Shown here piece by piece: positions 33,553 to 45,469 of a stretch of DNA of 57,853 nucleotides. Location of the stretch: NCBI GenBank assembly GCA_000565345.1, contig AQOF01000030.1, positions 66 to 57,918 of the forward strand, in the 5' to 3' direction. Each line of letters begins with the position of its first letter. Within the stretch, counting starts at the first letter, position 1. The notes below the pieces were generated by a model that did no database searches, was not told where the DNA came from, and saw only the letters and a program-made list of their open reading frames with translations. The translations under genes were made by a program, and so were the position numbers. Origin of the DNA: Salinivibrio costicola subsp. costicola ATCC 33508 = LMG 11651 (GTDB taxonomy: Bacteria; Pseudomonadota; Gammaproteobacteria; Enterobacterales; Vibrionaceae).

Positions 33553-34787
33553 ATGAACAAAAAACTATCTTTAATCGCGCTTGCCGTCGCCGGTGTCGTT
33601 GCCATTGGCGCCCCGGCTGTCATTGACTATACATCAGCAGCTCCCTCCACGTCTGATGCTAACCAGCGTTATATGGGGCACGGCAACGGCTGGCTGGAAG
33701 TGAACACGGCCACTTTTGCTAACAATATTCAACGTGTTCAACAGCAAGTCAGTGAAGGGACGAAAATCTGTGCCGTCATGAAAGCGGATGCCTATGGCAA
33801 TGGTATTGCAGGCTTATTGCCCACCGTGATTGCAAGTGGTATCGACTGTGTTGGTATTGCCAGTAATGAAGAAGCTCGGACGTTGCGCGAAGGCGGCTTT
33901 ACCGGCGAGATCATGCGTGTACGGACCGCGACCTTGCAGGAAATGGAAAGTGCATTAGCATTGAACATGCAAGAGCTCATTGGCTCGGCAGAGCAAGCCG
34001 AGCAAATGCGTGAGTTAGCCGACAAGCATGATATTACCATTCCGGTCCATATGGCCTTTAATGCCGGAGGTATGGGGCGTAATGGTATTGAGATGAACGA
34101 GGAATCTGGCAAACAAGTTGCGGTGGATATCGCTACCGACCCACGCTTTAACGTCGTCGGTATCATGACTCACTTTCCTAACTATGAAGCGGAGTATGTT
34201 CGTAGCAAGTTAGGACAGTTTACTTCGAACAGCGAATGGCTAATAGAGGAAGCTGGGCTTCAACGTGAAGACGTATTGCTGCACGCGGCGAACTCTTTTG
34301 TGACACTGAATGTTCCTGAAGGCCATCTTGATATGGTTCGTCCGGGTGGCGCCTTGTATGGCGATCAGCCACTAACCGTGAACTGCCACCGATCATGAGC
34401 TTTAAAACTAAAGTGGCCTCTGTGCATCACTTGCCTGAAGGCAGCACCGTGGGGTATGACAGTACCTATACGCTAAAGTGTGATTCGGTGTTGGCGAACC
34501 TGCCGGTGGGGTATTCGGATGGTGTGCCACGTAAAATGGGCAACAACGCTGATGTCTTGATTCAAGGTCACCGAGCCCCCGTGGTCGGTGTTTCATCCAT
34601 GAACACCATTATGGTCGATATTACCGAGATTGCGGATCAAGTGATGCCAAACGATGAAGTGGTGCTCTTTGGTCAGCAAGGGGAGGAGACCATTGGCGCT
34701 GAAGAGTATGAATCGAGTGCGGATGTGATCTTCCCTGAGATATATAGCTGGTGGGGCGCGGTCAACCCACGTGAATACGTGCAGTAA
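33553..34787 (+). CDS. bsrV: Periplasmic broad-specificity amino-acid racemase Bsr (one frameshift)
   Basis: Secreted PLP racemase of the BsrV type that makes non-canonical D-amino acids (Met, Leu and others) for peptidoglycan remodelling in stationary phase. It has an N-terminal signal peptide. PLP lysine is in [12 protein letters not shown], and [21 protein letters not shown] and VGYDSTYTL follow. The AGGMGRNGI stretch and the secretion signal separate Bsr from cytoplasmic Alr. One base is missing at about 34367-34372. Corrected length is 411 residues, matching BsrV (409). ATG 33553 is preferred over GTG 33544. Confidence 0.9.
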
Positions 34788-34798
34788 TCAGTACAAAA

Positions 34799-34825
34799 AA
34801 AGCGATGCCGATTGGCATCGCTTTG
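34799..34825 (+). terminator. Bidirectional terminator between bsr and fklB
   Basis: AAAGCGATGCC/GGCATCGCTTT with GATT loop, flanked by A and T tracts. Confidence 0.85.
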
Positions 34826-34850
34826 CTTGTTATTCAAGCGCTGATCCGTT

Positions 34851-35471
34851 TTACAGGATATCAAGCAACTCTACTTCAAATACTAATGCAGCAAATGGCG
34901 GGATTGCTGCGCCAGCACCACGCTCGCCGTAGGCCAGATCTTGTGGTACATACAGTTTCCACTTAGAGCCAACTGGCATCATTTGCAGGGCTTCCACCCA
35001 ACCTTTAATCACGCCAGTCACTGGGAACTCGACCGGTTCGCCACGCGTAACTGAGCTATCAAAAACGCTGCCATCGATCAGTTGGCCATGATAGTGCACA
35101 CGTACCTGCTTATCGCTGGTTGGGATGTCACCGTCGCCTTGTACCAGCACTTCGTACTGTAGGCCTGATTCGGTTACCGTCACTTCATCACGTTTGGCAT
35201 TATCAGCCAAGAAAGTATCGCCTTCTGCGGCTTGTGCTTTTGCAGCTTCTTGACGAACTTCTTCCGCTTTTGTGTGAAGCTCACGCAATGCGTTATTAAT
35301 GTCATCAATTTCGATCTCTGGCATTTCGCCAGCTAAGGCCGTGCTGATGCCTTTGGCAATCGCATCGACGTTTAGACCTTCAAGGCCACTGCCCGCAAGT
35401 TGTTGGCCCATTTGTAGGCCGATGCCATAGCTGGCCTTCTGTTCGACGGTTTCCAGTTGTACGTCAGACAT
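34851..35471 (-). CDS. fklB: FKBP-type peptidyl-prolyl isomerase FklB (FKBP22)
   Basis: 206 residues, the length of E. coli FklB. N-terminal dimerisation domain (residues 1-85, with [12 protein letters not shown]) and C-terminal FKBP fold ([50 protein letters not shown]). No signal peptide; cytoplasmic or periplasm-associated. ATG 35471 ([11 protein letters not shown]) is chosen by family comparison over an upstream extension. It is divergent from the OapA/YtfB-like gene, the same neighbour as in E. coli. Confidence 0.93.
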   Translation of the reverse strand: MSDVQLETVEQKASYGIGLQMGQQLAGSGLEGLNVDAIAKGISTALAGEMPEIEIDDINNALRELHTKAEEVRQEAAKAQAAEGDTFLADNAKRDEVTVTESGLQYEVLVQGDGDIPTSDKQVRVHYHGQLIDGSVFDSSVTRGEPVEFPVTGVIKGWVEALQMMPVGSKWKLYVPQDLAYGERGAGAAIPPFAALVFEVELLDIL

Positions 35472-35596
35472 AACGTCTCTCTTTTGTGGGTCAATAAAGT
35501 GTGAAAGGATAACAGGTGATGGATTCGTGGGTAAACTTTTGTGCCAAAAAGGCGTCCAATGTGAGGACAAAACAACAATATATGCGCGGAGTGGCA

Positions 35597-36253
35597 ATGA
35601 AGTTAATAGCAATACGAGCGCTCTGGGATAAACTGCGTGCGAAAGGTGGACACAAACTCACCACTGTTTTAGAGCAAGCGGCGACGTTAAGTCGTCACAG
35701 TGCGATGCTAACGCGAATACAACACGCGTGGCGCCACCTGCCTCGTCTCCACCGGCGACTGTTGATGATCCTGGTTCCCGTCGTTGTGGTATTGGCCTTA
35801 CTTCCTAGCTCTACGCCGCCTGAGTCGTCATCGGATAAACCTGTGCGCCAGGCGCGACAGCCGGTTGCGATCAATCCAGATGCGAGCCGTTCGTTATCAT
35901 CGTCAACAGCTCCATCGTCAACAGCGTCACAAAACGCATCGTCAGTGGCTGACTCTGCGACGTCACAGAAGGCCTCAACCGCAGAAGAGAGCGCTTGGAC
36001 ACGTCATCAAATTGAGTCTGGTGATACCTTGGCCAAAGTGTTCCGACGCTACGATCTCGCCTTAACGGACTTGTATTCGATTGCCAATATTGAAGGTGAA
36101 GGCAAACCTATCAGTCGCATTCAGCCTGGCCAATGGATTCGTTTTAAACGGACATCCAGTGGCGCGCTAGATATATTGCAGATCGAAACGGAGAAAGGTC
36201 AATCCGCACTGTATTTTCGCCTTTCTGATGGCGGTTTTGCCCGTCAACGTTAG
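35597..36253 (+). CDS. ytfB: OapA/YtfB-like LysM-domain cell-division protein
   Basis: 218 residues. A cytoplasmic N-terminal helical segment leads to one transmembrane helix (about residues 55-70, [15 protein letters not shown]), a Ser/Thr-rich linker, and a C-terminal OapA/LysM-like domain ([16 protein letters not shown] ... IQPGQWIRF). E. coli YtfB, next to fklB, has the same architecture and binds glycan at the septum. ATG 35597 has GGAG 5 nt upstream. Standalone, divergent from fklB. Confidence 0.85.
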   Translation: MKLIAIRALWDKLRAKGGHKLTTVLEQAATLSRHSAMLTRIQHAWRHLPRLHRRLLMILVPVVVVLALLPSSTPPESSSDKPVRQARQPVAINPDASRSLSSSTAPSSTASQNASSVADSATSQKASTAEESAWTRHQIESGDTLAKVFRRYDLALTDLYSIANIEGEGKPISRIQPGQWIRFKRTSSGALDILQIETEKGQSALYFRLSDGGFARQR

Positions 36254-36430
36254 TTTCTTGAAACCGTCAATCTAACCGAAGGCATTGATAGGTGGTGCTT
36301 TCGGTCTCTTCCTTGTATTTTTTGTGCTAGTATTCACGCCGCTGTGCAGGACAGACACGCAAGCCCGCCTCAACATGGATGTCTAGGCATTAACACGCTA
36401 ATCACTAATTTGTTGAGGACTCGCTTTTCC

Positions 36431-38058
36431 ATGTTGAAAAATCTATCTATTGGCAAAAAGTTTACCGCGGCTTTTTCCCTCATTGGTATTGCTGTCGTGA
36501 TCTTTGGGTTTTACATCTTCACCCAAGTCAGCGGCATGCGCGATAATATGCTGAACTTTACTGACGACACCCTTCCCGCGGTGCTTGAGATTGAACGACT
36601 TAGTGAAGAAATCGTTCGTATTCGGCAGTATCAATATGCGGTTCTTACCTTTAGTGATCCGGCAGAACGACGTGAAATCTTGGGCGAGATCGATGTTATG
36701 AAGCGCGATTATAGCCGTGCTTTCGACGCCTACCAAGAAAGCCTTTGGAACGATGATGAAAAAGCCATTTTCAGTCGTATCCAGAACAATTGGGACAAAT
36801 ATAATCAAGAGCTCAGTGCTTTTCCTGACCGTGTTGAAGACGGGCAACTGACCGCAGCACAACAAATTTTATCTAAGTCGTTTGGTACCTTCGGACAGTT
36901 AGATAAGTCCTTAACGGAAATGTCTGAGTTGATGCAAGGCTTTATTGGTAAAACCGCGCTCCATGCTAAGCCAAGTTTCTACTGTGAGTATGACCATTAT
37001 TGGGGTACTGCTTGCAGTGATCGCCTTTATGATTGTGGTGGCAGTGGTGTTCACTCGAGCGATCATCAGTCCGTTGCGCTTAGTGATGGAGCAGTCTTCT
37101 GCAATCGCCAAAGGAGATTTAAGTTATCAATTGGATCGTAGCCAGATTGGTAATGATGAAATGGGTAAATTGGCGGATTCGAGCATGGCGATGCAAGACA
37201 GTCTGCGCAGCTTAATCGAAGAAGTGATTGCCGCGGTCACCCAATTGAGCAGTGCAGTCGAAGAGGTCAGTGCAGTCTCGAGCCAAACTTCGACTGGGAT
37301 GCAAAACCAGCAACATGAGGTGTCGCAAGTGGCGACCGCGATGGCACAAATGAAAGCCACCGTGGCGGATGTGGCGCAGAATACCGAAAGCACATCCACC
37401 GCCGCCAACGAAGCGAGCGAGCAGTCTCGTATGGGGGCGCAAGACATCGATGGCATGGTGGCATCGATTCGCAAAGTAGCAGAGGACATGCGTCAAACGG
37501 GCAATACCGTGAGTGAGCTCGATCAGCAGTCGAAACAAATCAACATGGTGGTGGATGTTATTCGTGATATTGCCGAGCAAACCAACTTACTGGCGTTGAA
37601 CGCGGCGATTGAAGCAGCGCGTGCTGGTGAATCGGGCCGTGGCTTTGCGGTGGTGGCCGATGAAGTGCGTACCTTAGCGGGCCGTACCCAAGACTCAACG
37701 GGCGAAATCACCACCATCATCGAAAAACTGCAGCAACACGCCACGCAAGCGCGCAATGCCACCACGCAAAGCTGTGAGAGCATTGAGCAATGCGTAGAGC
37801 AGGGCGACCAGGCTCAACAGCTGGTGCGTGGGATTGAACCTCGGTTGAAAACATCGCTGATATGGCATGCAAATTGCCAGTGCCTGTGGCGAGCAAGACT
37901 CGGTAGCGGATGAGCTAAGCCGTAACATTGAGCGCATCAATGATTCGTCACAAGAAGTCGCTGGCGGTGCTGATCAAACCGCACAAGCCTGTAGCGAGCT
38001 CAGCCAGTTGGCGCAATCACTGCAAACGACCATGCAGCGCTTCCGTCTAACCAAATAG
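36431..38058 (+). CDS. Methyl-accepting chemotaxis protein (three frameshifts)
   Basis: Inner-membrane chemoreceptor. First transmembrane segment about residues 10-28 ([20 protein letters not shown]), periplasmic four-helix ligand-binding domain, second transmembrane segment ([19 protein letters not shown]), HAMP domain, and a signalling domain with the conserved hairpin tip [18 protein letters not shown]. Frame breaks: about 36943 (one base extra), about 37838 (one missing) and about 37865 (one missing). Corrected length is 542 residues. Ligand unknown. Terminator follows. CheX at 20573 belongs to the same pathway but is unlinked. Confidence 0.92.
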
Positions 38059-38082
38059 GTCTTACCGCCAATAGATGAAAAC

Positions 38083-38111
38083 AAAATCCCGCTGATTCAG
38101 CGGGATTTTTT
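38083..38111 (+). terminator. Terminator after the chemoreceptor gene
   Basis: AAAATCCCGCT/AGCGGGATTTT stem followed by T residues; also positioned to end elaA on the other strand. Confidence 0.9.
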
Positions 38112-38114
38112 GCT

Positions 38115-38582
38115 TTAAACGGCGGATGCGTCACTCTCCGATAAACGCATATCAATATGGGGGATCCCATCTTCTAAGTAGGCGTCGGAAAACGCCGAAA
38201 AGCCATGGGTTTGATAAAACCGCTGTAAATGTGTTTGTGCGCCAATCTCAATATCATCATGTGGCCAATGTTGCTGGCAAGCCTGAATCGCGTGGCGAAC
38301 CAATTGATGCCCCCATTGACCGTTTCGGTGAGCGGGCGCAACGATCACACGACCAATGCTGGCGCCTGAGTAACTTGCACCTGGTGCCAGCACACGGGCA
38401 TAAGCCGCCAGCTCGCCATTCAGCCAGCCCATTAAATGCAGCGTCTCTGGCGCGGTGTCGAGCGCATCAAGCTCTGGGTAGGCACAGGCTTGTTCCACTA
38501 CAAACACATCTACCCGTAATTTCATCAGTGTGAATAAGGTGCGCGTATCAAGCGCGTCAAATGTCACGATTTGCCAATCCAT
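38115..38582 (-). CDS. elaA: ElaA-family GNAT acetyltransferase
   Basis: 155 residues. MKLRVDVFVVEQACAYPELDALD is the ElaA hallmark, followed by the GNAT acetyl-CoA region IGRVIVAPAHRNGQWGHQLV and FYQTHGFSAFSDAYLEDGIPHIDM. Substrate of ElaA is not established. It has a different layout from the island GNAT toxin and no antitoxin partner. Frame intact; convergent with the chemoreceptor. Confidence 0.87.
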   Translation of the reverse strand: MDWQIVTFDALDTRTLFTLMKLRVDVFVVEQACAYPELDALDTAPETLHLMGWLNGELAAYARVLAPGASYSGASIGRVIVAPAHRNGQWGHQLVRHAIQACQQHWPHDDIEIGAQTHLQRFYQTHGFSAFSDAYLEDGIPHIDMRLSESDASAV

Positions 38583-38603
38583 ACCAAAACTCCAAAGGGG
38601 AAA

Positions 38604-38635
38604 GTAAAAAAATACCGCAGACAGGCTGCGGTATT
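38604..38635 (-). terminator. Terminator after cpdB (minus strand)
   Basis: AATACCGCAG/CTGCGGTATT with a 5-nt loop; on the minus strand it is followed by a run of T residues. Confidence 0.85.
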
Positions 38636-38666
38636 CAAAAGCTATTTAGTGGGTGTCGTTAACCAG

Positions 38667-40631
38667 CTACTGACGAGGCTGGCTTAAATCAACATGATAA
38701 ACGCCAAATCCCACTTCATCAGTGCCTTGGCGGCGCATTGACCATTGGCCTTTTTGCTCGATAAATTGCGCCGCTTTCTCGCTCGGTGAGGTTTCAAAGC
38801 TGACCACAGCGTCGCCTTCGATAGGCGCGATGGACCAGTTGTTATCCGCACTCACTGTGACTTGGCCTTCTTCTTGACTCATACGGCTGATGTAGTTGGC
38901 GACCACGGTACGGTTTTCATCCGGCGCAGCAAAGGCGATATGGTCGCTGCCGGTGCCTGGGAACTTACCACTATAGGCACGGTAATTGTTGGTCGCTATC
39001 AGGAAGGTTTGCTCAGGGCCAACCGGCTCGCCTTGATAAGTCAGGTTGATGATTCGCGACGCGTCTGGATTGACCTCATTACAATCACCGTCGTAGCGGG
39101 CAGGCTTGGTGATATCAATCTGATACTCGACACCGTCAATGACATCAAAGTTATAGGTGCGGAATCCATCCCAGTTCACCAGTGACTGGGGCTGCTCTGT
39201 GTTGGGATCGATTTGATTAAACTGGCCGGCGCTGCACTCCAGCCATTGGGTGAGTTCGGCGCCAGAGACTTTCAGCGCCACCAAAGTATTGGGGTACAAA
39301 TACAAATCAGCGGCGTTGCGGAAGGTCAGTTGCCCAGCTTCCACTTCAGTAAAGTTGCTCGGGTCGTTTTTGCGTCCACCGGCCTTAAAGGGCGCGGCGG
39401 CAGACAGCACCGGCAGATCGGCTAAGTCAGGGTCCCCTTGAATCATGCGCTCGACATAGTCTTGCTGTGCGAGGTTAACGATTTGTACGGTCGGATCGTC
39501 TTGAAGCAGGGCCAAGTAGGAATACATCACATCATTTGCTTGACCAATTGGCTGATTGACGAAATCTTTTGTGGCTTTATGGTCTGACTCCACAGCCTTA
39601 AGCAAAGCTTCATCGGCCTCGACTAAGGTCTTGTTATTCGCCTGATCAAAAATCGGACGCGCCTGAGCCTGACTGTCGGTGACTTGCCATTGACCATCGA
39701 CTTGCTCGAGCGCCAGATCTATCACTCCGACATGGCTGCCCCAGCGGCCGGCCATCACACTGGCCACACCATTGATCGTGCCTTTATCGATATCCGCACC
39801 GGGAATATTGGCGAAGTCTTCTCCAGGGAAGACGGCATGTGAATGACCAAAGGCAATGGCATCAATGCCGTCGACATCCGTGAGGTAATACACAGAATCT
39901 TCTGCCATCGCTTTATAAGGCGCTTGTGAAATACCTGAGTGAGGAATAGCCACGACCACATCGGCCCCTTTGGCTTTCATTTCCGGCACTAACTTTTCTG
40001 CGGTTTGTTTAATGTCTTTGGCGATCACCTTTCCTTCGAGATTGGCTTTATCCCAAGTCATGATCTGCGGCGGGACAAAGCCGATGTAACCGACTTTGAT
40101 GGTGTGGCTATCACCGTCTTCATCTTTGAGTTGGTATTCTTTAATTAAATACGGGTCGAAGTAGTGCTCGCCGCTATCGGCATCAAACACGTTGGCGTTG
40201 ATGTACGGGAAGTTAGCGTCGTTGATTGACTCTTTTAAAAAGGCCAAGCCATAGTTGAATTCATGGTTACCGATGTTTCCCACTTCATAATTGAGCAAGT
40301 TCATCGCTTTGTACACTGGGTGCACTTCGCCAGGTTGGATGCTTTTGCTCGCCATGTAATCGCCCATTGGGCTGCCTTGGATCAGGTCACCGTTATCGAC
40401 CAATAGCGCGTTTTGTGCTTCATCGCGAGCTTGTTTGACCACGGTCGCGGCGCGGACCAAACCGATTTTTTGTGACGGCTTGTTTTTGTAGTAGTCGTAA
40501 TCCATCACATTAGTATGAATATCGGTGGTTTCAATCACACGCAAGTTGATGGTATCGGCAAAGGCACTGCCAGATGCGGCAAACAGACCGGCAACCACCG
40601 CGGTGGCGACAGCAGAAGGGAGCAAACGCAT
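38667..40631 (-). CDS. cpdB: 2',3'-cyclic-nucleotide 2'-phosphodiesterase/3'-nucleotidase
   Basis: Periplasmic bifunctional enzyme that recovers phosphate and nucleosides from 2',3'-cyclic nucleotides and 3'-nucleotides. 654 residues with signal peptide (1-25, ending SAFA). The metallophosphatase domain shows [46 protein letters not shown] and [10 protein letters not shown]. The 5'-nucleotidase C-terminal domain contains the substrate-binding aromatic region near [18 protein letters not shown] 40631 has GGAG 8 nt upstream. Frame intact; divergent from cysG. Confidence 0.93.
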   Translation of the reverse strand: MRLLPSAVATAVVAGLFAASGSAFADTINLRVIETTDIHTNVMDYDYYKNKPSQKIGLVRAATVVKQARDEAQNALLVDNGDLIQGSPMGDYMASKSIQPGEVHPVYKAMNLLNYEVGNIGNHEFNYGLAFLKESINDANFPYINANVFDADSGEHYFDPYLIKEYQLKDEDGDSHTIKVGYIGFVPPQIMTWDKANLEGKVIAKDIKQTAEKLVPEMKAKGADVVVAIPHSGISQAPYKAMAEDSVYYLTDVDGIDAIAFGHSHAVFPGEDFANIPGADIDKGTINGVASVMAGRWGSHVGVIDLALEQVDGQWQVTDSQAQARPIFDQANNKTLVEADEALLKAVESDHKATKDFVNQPIGQANDVMYSYLALLQDDPTVQIVNLAQQDYVERMIQGDPDLADLPVLSAAAPFKAGGRKNDPSNFTEVEAGQLTFRNAADLYLYPNTLVALKVSGAELTQWLECSAGQFNQIDPNTEQPQSLVNWDGFRTYNFDVIDGVEYQIDITKPARYDGDCNEVNPDASRIINLTYQGEPVGPEQTFLIATNNYRAYSGKFPGTGSDHIAFAAPDENRTVVANYISRMSQEEGQVTVSADNNWSIAPIEGDAVVSFETSPSEKAAQFIEQKGQWSMRRQGTDEVGFGVYHVDLSQPRQ

Positions 40632-40918
40632 AACAGGATCTCCAAGTGAAAAGTGTGCGTTAGTTATCAAGCAATTGAATTATGCCGTTTATCATTCATA
40701 TGAAGCTGTGCGATTGATCGGCTTTATCGAACCGTTTCAAGGCTCTGAGGCGGGGATTGAGCGCTTTGCGATCGCAGTCATTGTTTGATTGACCCGATGC
40801 CTTACCCATTCCACTACTCCTAAAGCACTAAAAAGAATAAAAAATGAATTTATAGAATTTCAGGTAATAGTTGTGGAGCGATATAGTGGCGGTATTGTCA
40901 TCAAGGAAATGCGCGATC

Positions 40919-42346
40919 ATGGATTATCTTCCTCTTTTTGCTCAGCTCAAACGTCGTCCTTGCCTCGTGGTGGGCGGTGGCGAAGTGGCATGGCGAAAAA
41001 CCCGCATGCTACTCAAAGTCGGGGCGGCGGTCACCTTAGTGGCCCCTGAGGTCGACCGTGAAATTGAAGAGGCGCAAGCGCAAGGAAAGTTGAGGGTGTT
41101 GCGCGAGGCGTTTCGTCCCGAACACCTGGATGGAAACATGCTGGCAATTGCGGCGACCGATAATGCCCTCGTCAACGAGCTGGTCTCCACGGCCGCTGAC
41201 AGCCGCAATATTTTGGTCAATGTCGTCGATGACACCCCTAAATGTAGCTTTATTGTCCCTTCTTTGGTTGATCGCTCCCCCATTATCATTGCTATCTCGT
41301 CGGGCGGTAAAGCACCGGTATTGGCACGGATGCTACGTGAAAAAATTGAAACCTTGGTCCCCCAACATATCGGCAAAATGGCAGCGATGGCGGGCGCGTT
41401 TCGCGACAAACTGAAAGCACGCATTCCGACCTTAACGGGGCGGCGTAAATTCTGGGAAGCCGCTTTTAGTGGCCGGTTTGCTGATTTAGTCGCGGCGGGC
41501 AAACACCAGCAAGCCGAGCAGGCGCTTGAACAGCTTAGTGGACAAATCACCACCCAAGGCGAAGTGGCCTTGATTGGCGCTGGGCCAGGGGATCCTGGGC
41601 TATTGACCTTGCGCGCGTTGCAATTGATGCAGCAAGCCGATGTGGTGTTATACGACTACTTAGTCGCTGAGCCGATTATGGAGTTGTGTCGCCGAGATGC
41701 AGAGCTGGTTTGCGTGGGCAAACGGGCGAGCTACCACAGTGTTAGCCAAGACGACATCAATCGTCTATTGGTGGAGCATGCCCAAGCGGGAAAACGGGTG
41801 GTGCGCTTAAAAGGAGGCGATCCGTTTATGTTTGGCCGTGGTGGCGAGGAGTTACAAACACTGGCCAACGCCGGAGTCTCGTTTCAAGTGGTGCCTGGTA
41901 TCACCGCCGCTGCAGGGGCAACGGCGTATGCCGGTATTCCGCTAACCCATCGCGATCACGCCCAAACGGCGCTGTTTATTACCGGCCATTTGAAAAAAGA
42001 ACAAGACACGCTGGAATGGGCCACCTTGGCACGCGCGCAGCAAACCTTGGTGATCTACATGGGGCTAATGAAGTCGGCCCATATTCAAAGCCAGCTTTTG
42101 GCTCATGGCCGTTCACCGGAGACGCCAGTGGCGGTGATTGAAAACGGCACCCGTCCAGAGCAAAAAGTCTTTACCGGTCAACTCAATAATTTACCGTCGC
42201 TGGCTGAGCAAGTGGCGTCGCCAGCCCTAATCGTAGTGGGCGAAGTCGCGGCCCTCGCCGGTCAGTTGACTTGGTTTGGTGATAATAATGTGGCAACCGA
42301 TGCTGATCCCACGCAAGCGCCAACCGCCGTGGTTAACTTCGCTTAA
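40919..42346 (+). CDS. cysG: Siroheme synthase CysG
   Basis: Trifunctional enzyme: uroporphyrinogen-III methylase, precorrin-2 dehydrogenase and sirohydrochlorin ferrochelatase. It supplies the siroheme of CysI. 475 residues. N-terminal NAD-binding dehydrogenase/chelatase module ([33 protein letters not shown]) and C-terminal methylase module ([49 protein letters not shown]). Frame intact. ATG 40919 has AAGGA upstream. Leads the cysG-cysD-cysN cluster (12-nt gap to cysD). The 287-nt gap upstream shows no clear promoter to me, though CysB control is expected. Confidence 0.95.
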   Translation: MDYLPLFAQLKRRPCLVVGGGEVAWRKTRMLLKVGAAVTLVAPEVDREIEEAQAQGKLRVLREAFRPEHLDGNMLAIAATDNALVNELVSTAADSRNILVNVVDDTPKCSFIVPSLVDRSPIIIAISSGGKAPVLARMLREKIETLVPQHIGKMAAMAGAFRDKLKARIPTLTGRRKFWEAAFSGRFADLVAAGKHQQAEQALEQLSGQITTQGEVALIGAGPGDPGLLTLRALQLMQQADVVLYDYLVAEPIMELCRRDAELVCVGKRASYHSVSQDDINRLLVEHAQAGKRVVRLKGGDPFMFGRGGEELQTLANAGVSFQVVPGITAAAGATAYAGIPLTHRDHAQTALFITGHLKKEQDTLEWATLARAQQTLVIYMGLMKSAHIQSQLLAHGRSPETPVAVIENGTRPEQKVFTGQLNNLPSLAEQVASPALIVVGEVAALAGQLTWFGDNNVATDADPTQAPTAVVNFA

Positions 42347-42358
42347 AGGATAATGAAG

Positions 42359-43266
42359 ATGGACGCAAAAACACTGACTCACCTCCAGCAGTTGGAAGCC
42401 GAGAGCATTCATATACTGCGGGAAGTCGCAGCGGAGTTTGATAACCCCGTGATGCTGTATTCAATTGGTAAAGATTCGTCGGTGATGCTGCATTTAGCAC
42501 GCAAAGCCTTTTACCCCGGCAAGATCCCGTTTCCGCTGTTGCATGTCGATACCGATTGGAAGTTTCGCGACATGATTACCTTTCGCGATCGCACCGCTAA
42601 AGAGCTGGGGCTAGATCTGATTGTGCACAAAAATCCAGAAGGAATAGCACAGGGGATTAATCCTTTTGATCACGGCTCCGACAAGCACACCGACATCATG
42701 AAAACCCAAGCGCTGAAGCAGGCGCTGGATCAACATAAGTTTGATGCGGCGTTTGGCGGCGCGCGTCGAGATGAAGAAAAATCCCGCGCCAAAGAGCGCG
42801 TCTATTCGTTTCGCGATAAGAACCACCGCTGGGAGCCGAAAAATCAACGGCCAGAGCTGTGGCGCAACTACAACGGCCAAGTGAACCCGGGCGAGAGTAT
42901 TCGCGTGTTTCCGCTCTCTAACTGGACTGAGCTCGATATCTGGCAATACATCTATCTGGAAAATATCGACATTGTTCCGCTTTATTTAGCGGCCGAGCGC
43001 CCAGTGTAGAACGCGATGGCACCTTGTACATGGTGGATGATGCGCGGATGCCGATTGGGCCTGAGGAAACCGTGATGCATAAATCGGTACGTTTCCGCAC
43101 GCTGGCTGCTACCCGCTCACGGGGGCGATTGAATCCACCGCGACCACTTTGCCAGAGATCATCGAAGAGATGTTGGTCGCTACCTCAAGTGAACGCCAAG
43201 GGCGGGCGATCGACCACGATCAGTCCGGATCCATGGAGCGCAAAAAGCGTCAGGGTTATTTCTAAG
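42359..43266 (+). CDS. cysD: Sulfate adenylyltransferase subunit CysD (three frameshifts)
   Basis: Small subunit of ATP sulfurylase; makes APS from sulfate and ATP, with CysN as GTPase partner. [21 protein letters not shown] at the start, PP-loop [35 protein letters not shown], and at the end IEEMLVAT and KKRQGYF. Frame breaks: about 43004 (one base missing), about 43103 (one missing) and 43200-43203 (one surplus G in GGGG). Corrected length is 302 residues, as in E. coli. ATG 42359 has AAGGA 8 nt upstream. Confidence 0.94.
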
Positions 43267-43274
43267 GAGCAGTC

Positions 43275-44699
43275 ATGAATCCAGCAATTCAACAACAGGT
43301 GGCCGATCTGGGTATTGAGGGTTATCTGCAACAGCACCAACACAAAAGTTTATTACGCTTTTTGACCTGTGGCTCGGTCGATGACGGTAAATCGACCTTG
43401 ATTGGCCGCTTGCTGCACGACTCGCAACAGATCTATGAAGATCAGCTGGCTGCTGTCCATGCCGATAGCCAGCGTGTCGGTACCACGGGGGAGAAACCGG
43501 ATCTGGCGCTACTGGTAGACGGCCTGCAAGCCGAGCGCGAGCAGGGGATCACCATTGATGTGGCGTATCGCTATTTCTCCACCTCCAAGCGTAAGTTTAT
43601 CATTGCCGATACCCCCGGCCATGAGCAGTACACCCGGAATATGGCCACCGGTGCGTCGACCTGTGATGTAGCGGTGATCTTAATCGACGCCCGTCACGGC
43701 ATCTTGGATCAGACCCGCCGTCATTCGTACATTGCTAACTTGCTGGGTATTCAGCATTTTGTGGTAGCGGTGAACAAGATGGACTTGGTGGCATATAGTC
43801 AAGCTCGGTTTGATGAAATTCAACAGCAATATCTGGCGTTTACCGATCAGCTCAATCCCGGCTTGTCAGTGTCTATGGTGCCCTTGTCGGCGCTGGAAGG
43901 CGACAATGTGGTCAATGCCAGTGACGTGATGGCGTGGTATCAAGGCGAGCCGCTACTCAGCCAGCTAGAAGCCATCGACATTGAAAAATCACGCGGGGCG
44001 GGCGCGTTCCGTTTTCCGGTGCAGTATGTCAATCGACCGGATCTGAACTTCCGTGGCTATGCAGGCACCCTTGCCAGTAGCGAGTTGCATGTGGGCGATG
44101 AGGTTAAGGTACTCCCTTCTGGGCTTACCGCGAAGATCGCGCGCATCGTCACCTTTGACGGTGATCGTGAATTTGCCTTTAGCGGTCAAGCGGTCACCCT
44201 CACTTTAGATAGAGAAATTGATATCTCGCGTGGCGATCTCTTGGTGCGAGCGGATGATGACGTGGCGGTGGGTCAACGATTTGACGCCGACGTGGTGTGG
44301 ATGACGCAAACCCCACTGGCACCGGGGCGCGAATACGACATTCAGTTGGCCAGCAAGAAAACCTCAGCGCAGGTTGAGGCACTGTCGTATGGGGTCGATG
44401 TTAATACGCTTAATACTCATGACGCAGACACCTTGCCGCTCAATGGCATAGGTCGTTGCACCTTGACCCTGAGCGAAGCGGTGCCGCTGGATACCTATCA
44501 CGATAGCCCGAATACCGGTGGCTTTATCCTGATTGACCGCCTCACCAATGTGACGGTCGGCGCGGGCATGATTCGTCATGTCGCTGAGACGCAGCCACTA
44601 ACCACCTCGTCGTTTTCAGCGTTTGAGCTTGAATTAAACCAGCTTATCCGCAAGCACTTTCCGCATTGGCAAGCGCGGGATCTTGGTCAGCTGGGATAG
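43275..44699 (+). CDS. cysN: Sulfate adenylyltransferase subunit CysN
   Basis: GTPase subunit that drives APS synthesis by CysD. 474 residues. Motifs: G1 [14 protein letters not shown]3 [18 protein letters not shown]4 VNKMDLV, then two EF-Tu-like beta domains. Frame intact; AAGGAG upstream, 8 nt after cysD. A separate cysC follows, so CysN is not fused to the kinase. Confidence 0.96.
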   Translation: MNPAIQQQVADLGIEGYLQQHQHKSLLRFLTCGSVDDGKSTLIGRLLHDSQQIYEDQLAAVHADSQRVGTTGEKPDLALLVDGLQAEREQGITIDVAYRYFSTSKRKFIIADTPGHEQYTRNMATGASTCDVAVILIDARHGILDQTRRHSYIANLLGIQHFVVAVNKMDLVAYSQARFDEIQQQYLAFTDQLNPGLSVSMVPLSALEGDNVVNASDVMAWYQGEPLLSQLEAIDIEKSRGAGAFRFPVQYVNRPDLNFRGYAGTLASSELHVGDEVKVLPSGLTAKIARIVTFDGDREFAFSGQAVTLTLDREIDISRGDLLVRADDDVAVGQRFDADVVWMTQTPLAPGREYDIQLASKKTSAQVEALSYGVDVNTLNTHDADTLPLNGIGRCTLTLSEAVPLDTYHDSPNTGGFILIDRLTNVTVGAGMIRHVAETQPLTTSSFSAFELELNQLIRKHFPHWQARDLGQLG

Positions 44700-44843
44700 A
44701 TAATAGCTGAGTGTTAATAAGCCTATATCGGGCTAGCCACATCATTCGCTAGTCCGATACGAGGCCTCATCAAGGCAATGATAAGAGAATAGGTGAATCG
44801 TGATAACACACGTATTTTGGCATGGCGGATGGAGAGACTATTT

Positions 44844-45464
44844 ATGACGCAATCTTTTATATCGTCTTCCGATCCCAACGTGATCTGGCATGCACATAGT
44901 GTTGATCAAGCAACGCGCAGTGAACAAAAGCAGCAGCAGCCCGTGGTGCTTTGGTTTACTGGCTTGTCTGGCTCGGGCAAATCGACCATTGCTGGTGCGT
45001 TGGAGGCCGCCTTGGTGGCAGAAGGGCACCATACCTATTTGCTGGATGGCGATAATATTCGCCATGGATTGTGTCGCGATCTGGGTTTTTCCGATCAGGA
45101 CAGAGCCGAGAACATTCGCCGAATTGGCGAGGTGGCTAAGTTGATGACCGATGCTGGTCTGATTGTCCTCAGTGCTTTTATCTCACCATTCCGCGCGGAG
45201 CGAGAGATGGTGCGTGAGCGTTTGCCTGAGGGGCAGTTTATCGAAGTCTTTGTCGATACGCCGCTGGCGGTGTGCGAGCAGCGCGATCCAAAAGGGCTGT
45301 ACAAAAAAGCGCGCGCTGGCGAGATCCCTGCGTTTACCGGCATATCGTCAGATTATGAACCGCCGCACGCACCGGCGATTCATTTAACTGGCGATCAGCG
45401 TGTTGCTGAGCATGTGGCGGTCTGCCTTGATGTGTTGCGCGATCGGGGGGTGCTGCGCACCTAA
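44844..45464 (+). CDS. cysC: Adenylylsulfate kinase CysC
   Basis: Phosphorylates APS to PAPS, the substrate of CysH. 206 residues. Walker [49 protein letters not shown] and [20 protein letters not shown] are all typical. ATG 44844 is preceded by GGAGAG. A 144-nt gap separates it from cysN and contains an imperfect dyad around GCTAG, so it may be partly uncoupled from cysGDN. Frame intact. Confidence 0.95.
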   Translation: MTQSFISSSDPNVIWHAHSVDQATRSEQKQQQPVVLWFTGLSGSGKSTIAGALEAALVAEGHHTYLLDGDNIRHGLCRDLGFSDQDRAENIRRIGEVAKLMTDAGLIVLSAFISPFRAEREMVRERLPEGQFIEVFVDTPLAVCEQRDPKGLYKKARAGEIPAFTGISSDYEPPHAPAIHLTGDQRVAEHVAVCLDVLRDRGVLRT

Positions 45465-45469
45465 AGGTA

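Noticed and set aside
38115-38582. ElaA gene as a second GNAT toxin
   Set aside because: It has the ElaA signature and no adjacent antitoxin gene.
44700-44843. Gene or riboswitch in the cysN-cysC gap
   Set aside because: Only an imperfect dyad around GCTAG is visible; no reading frame or known riboswitch pattern was recognised.
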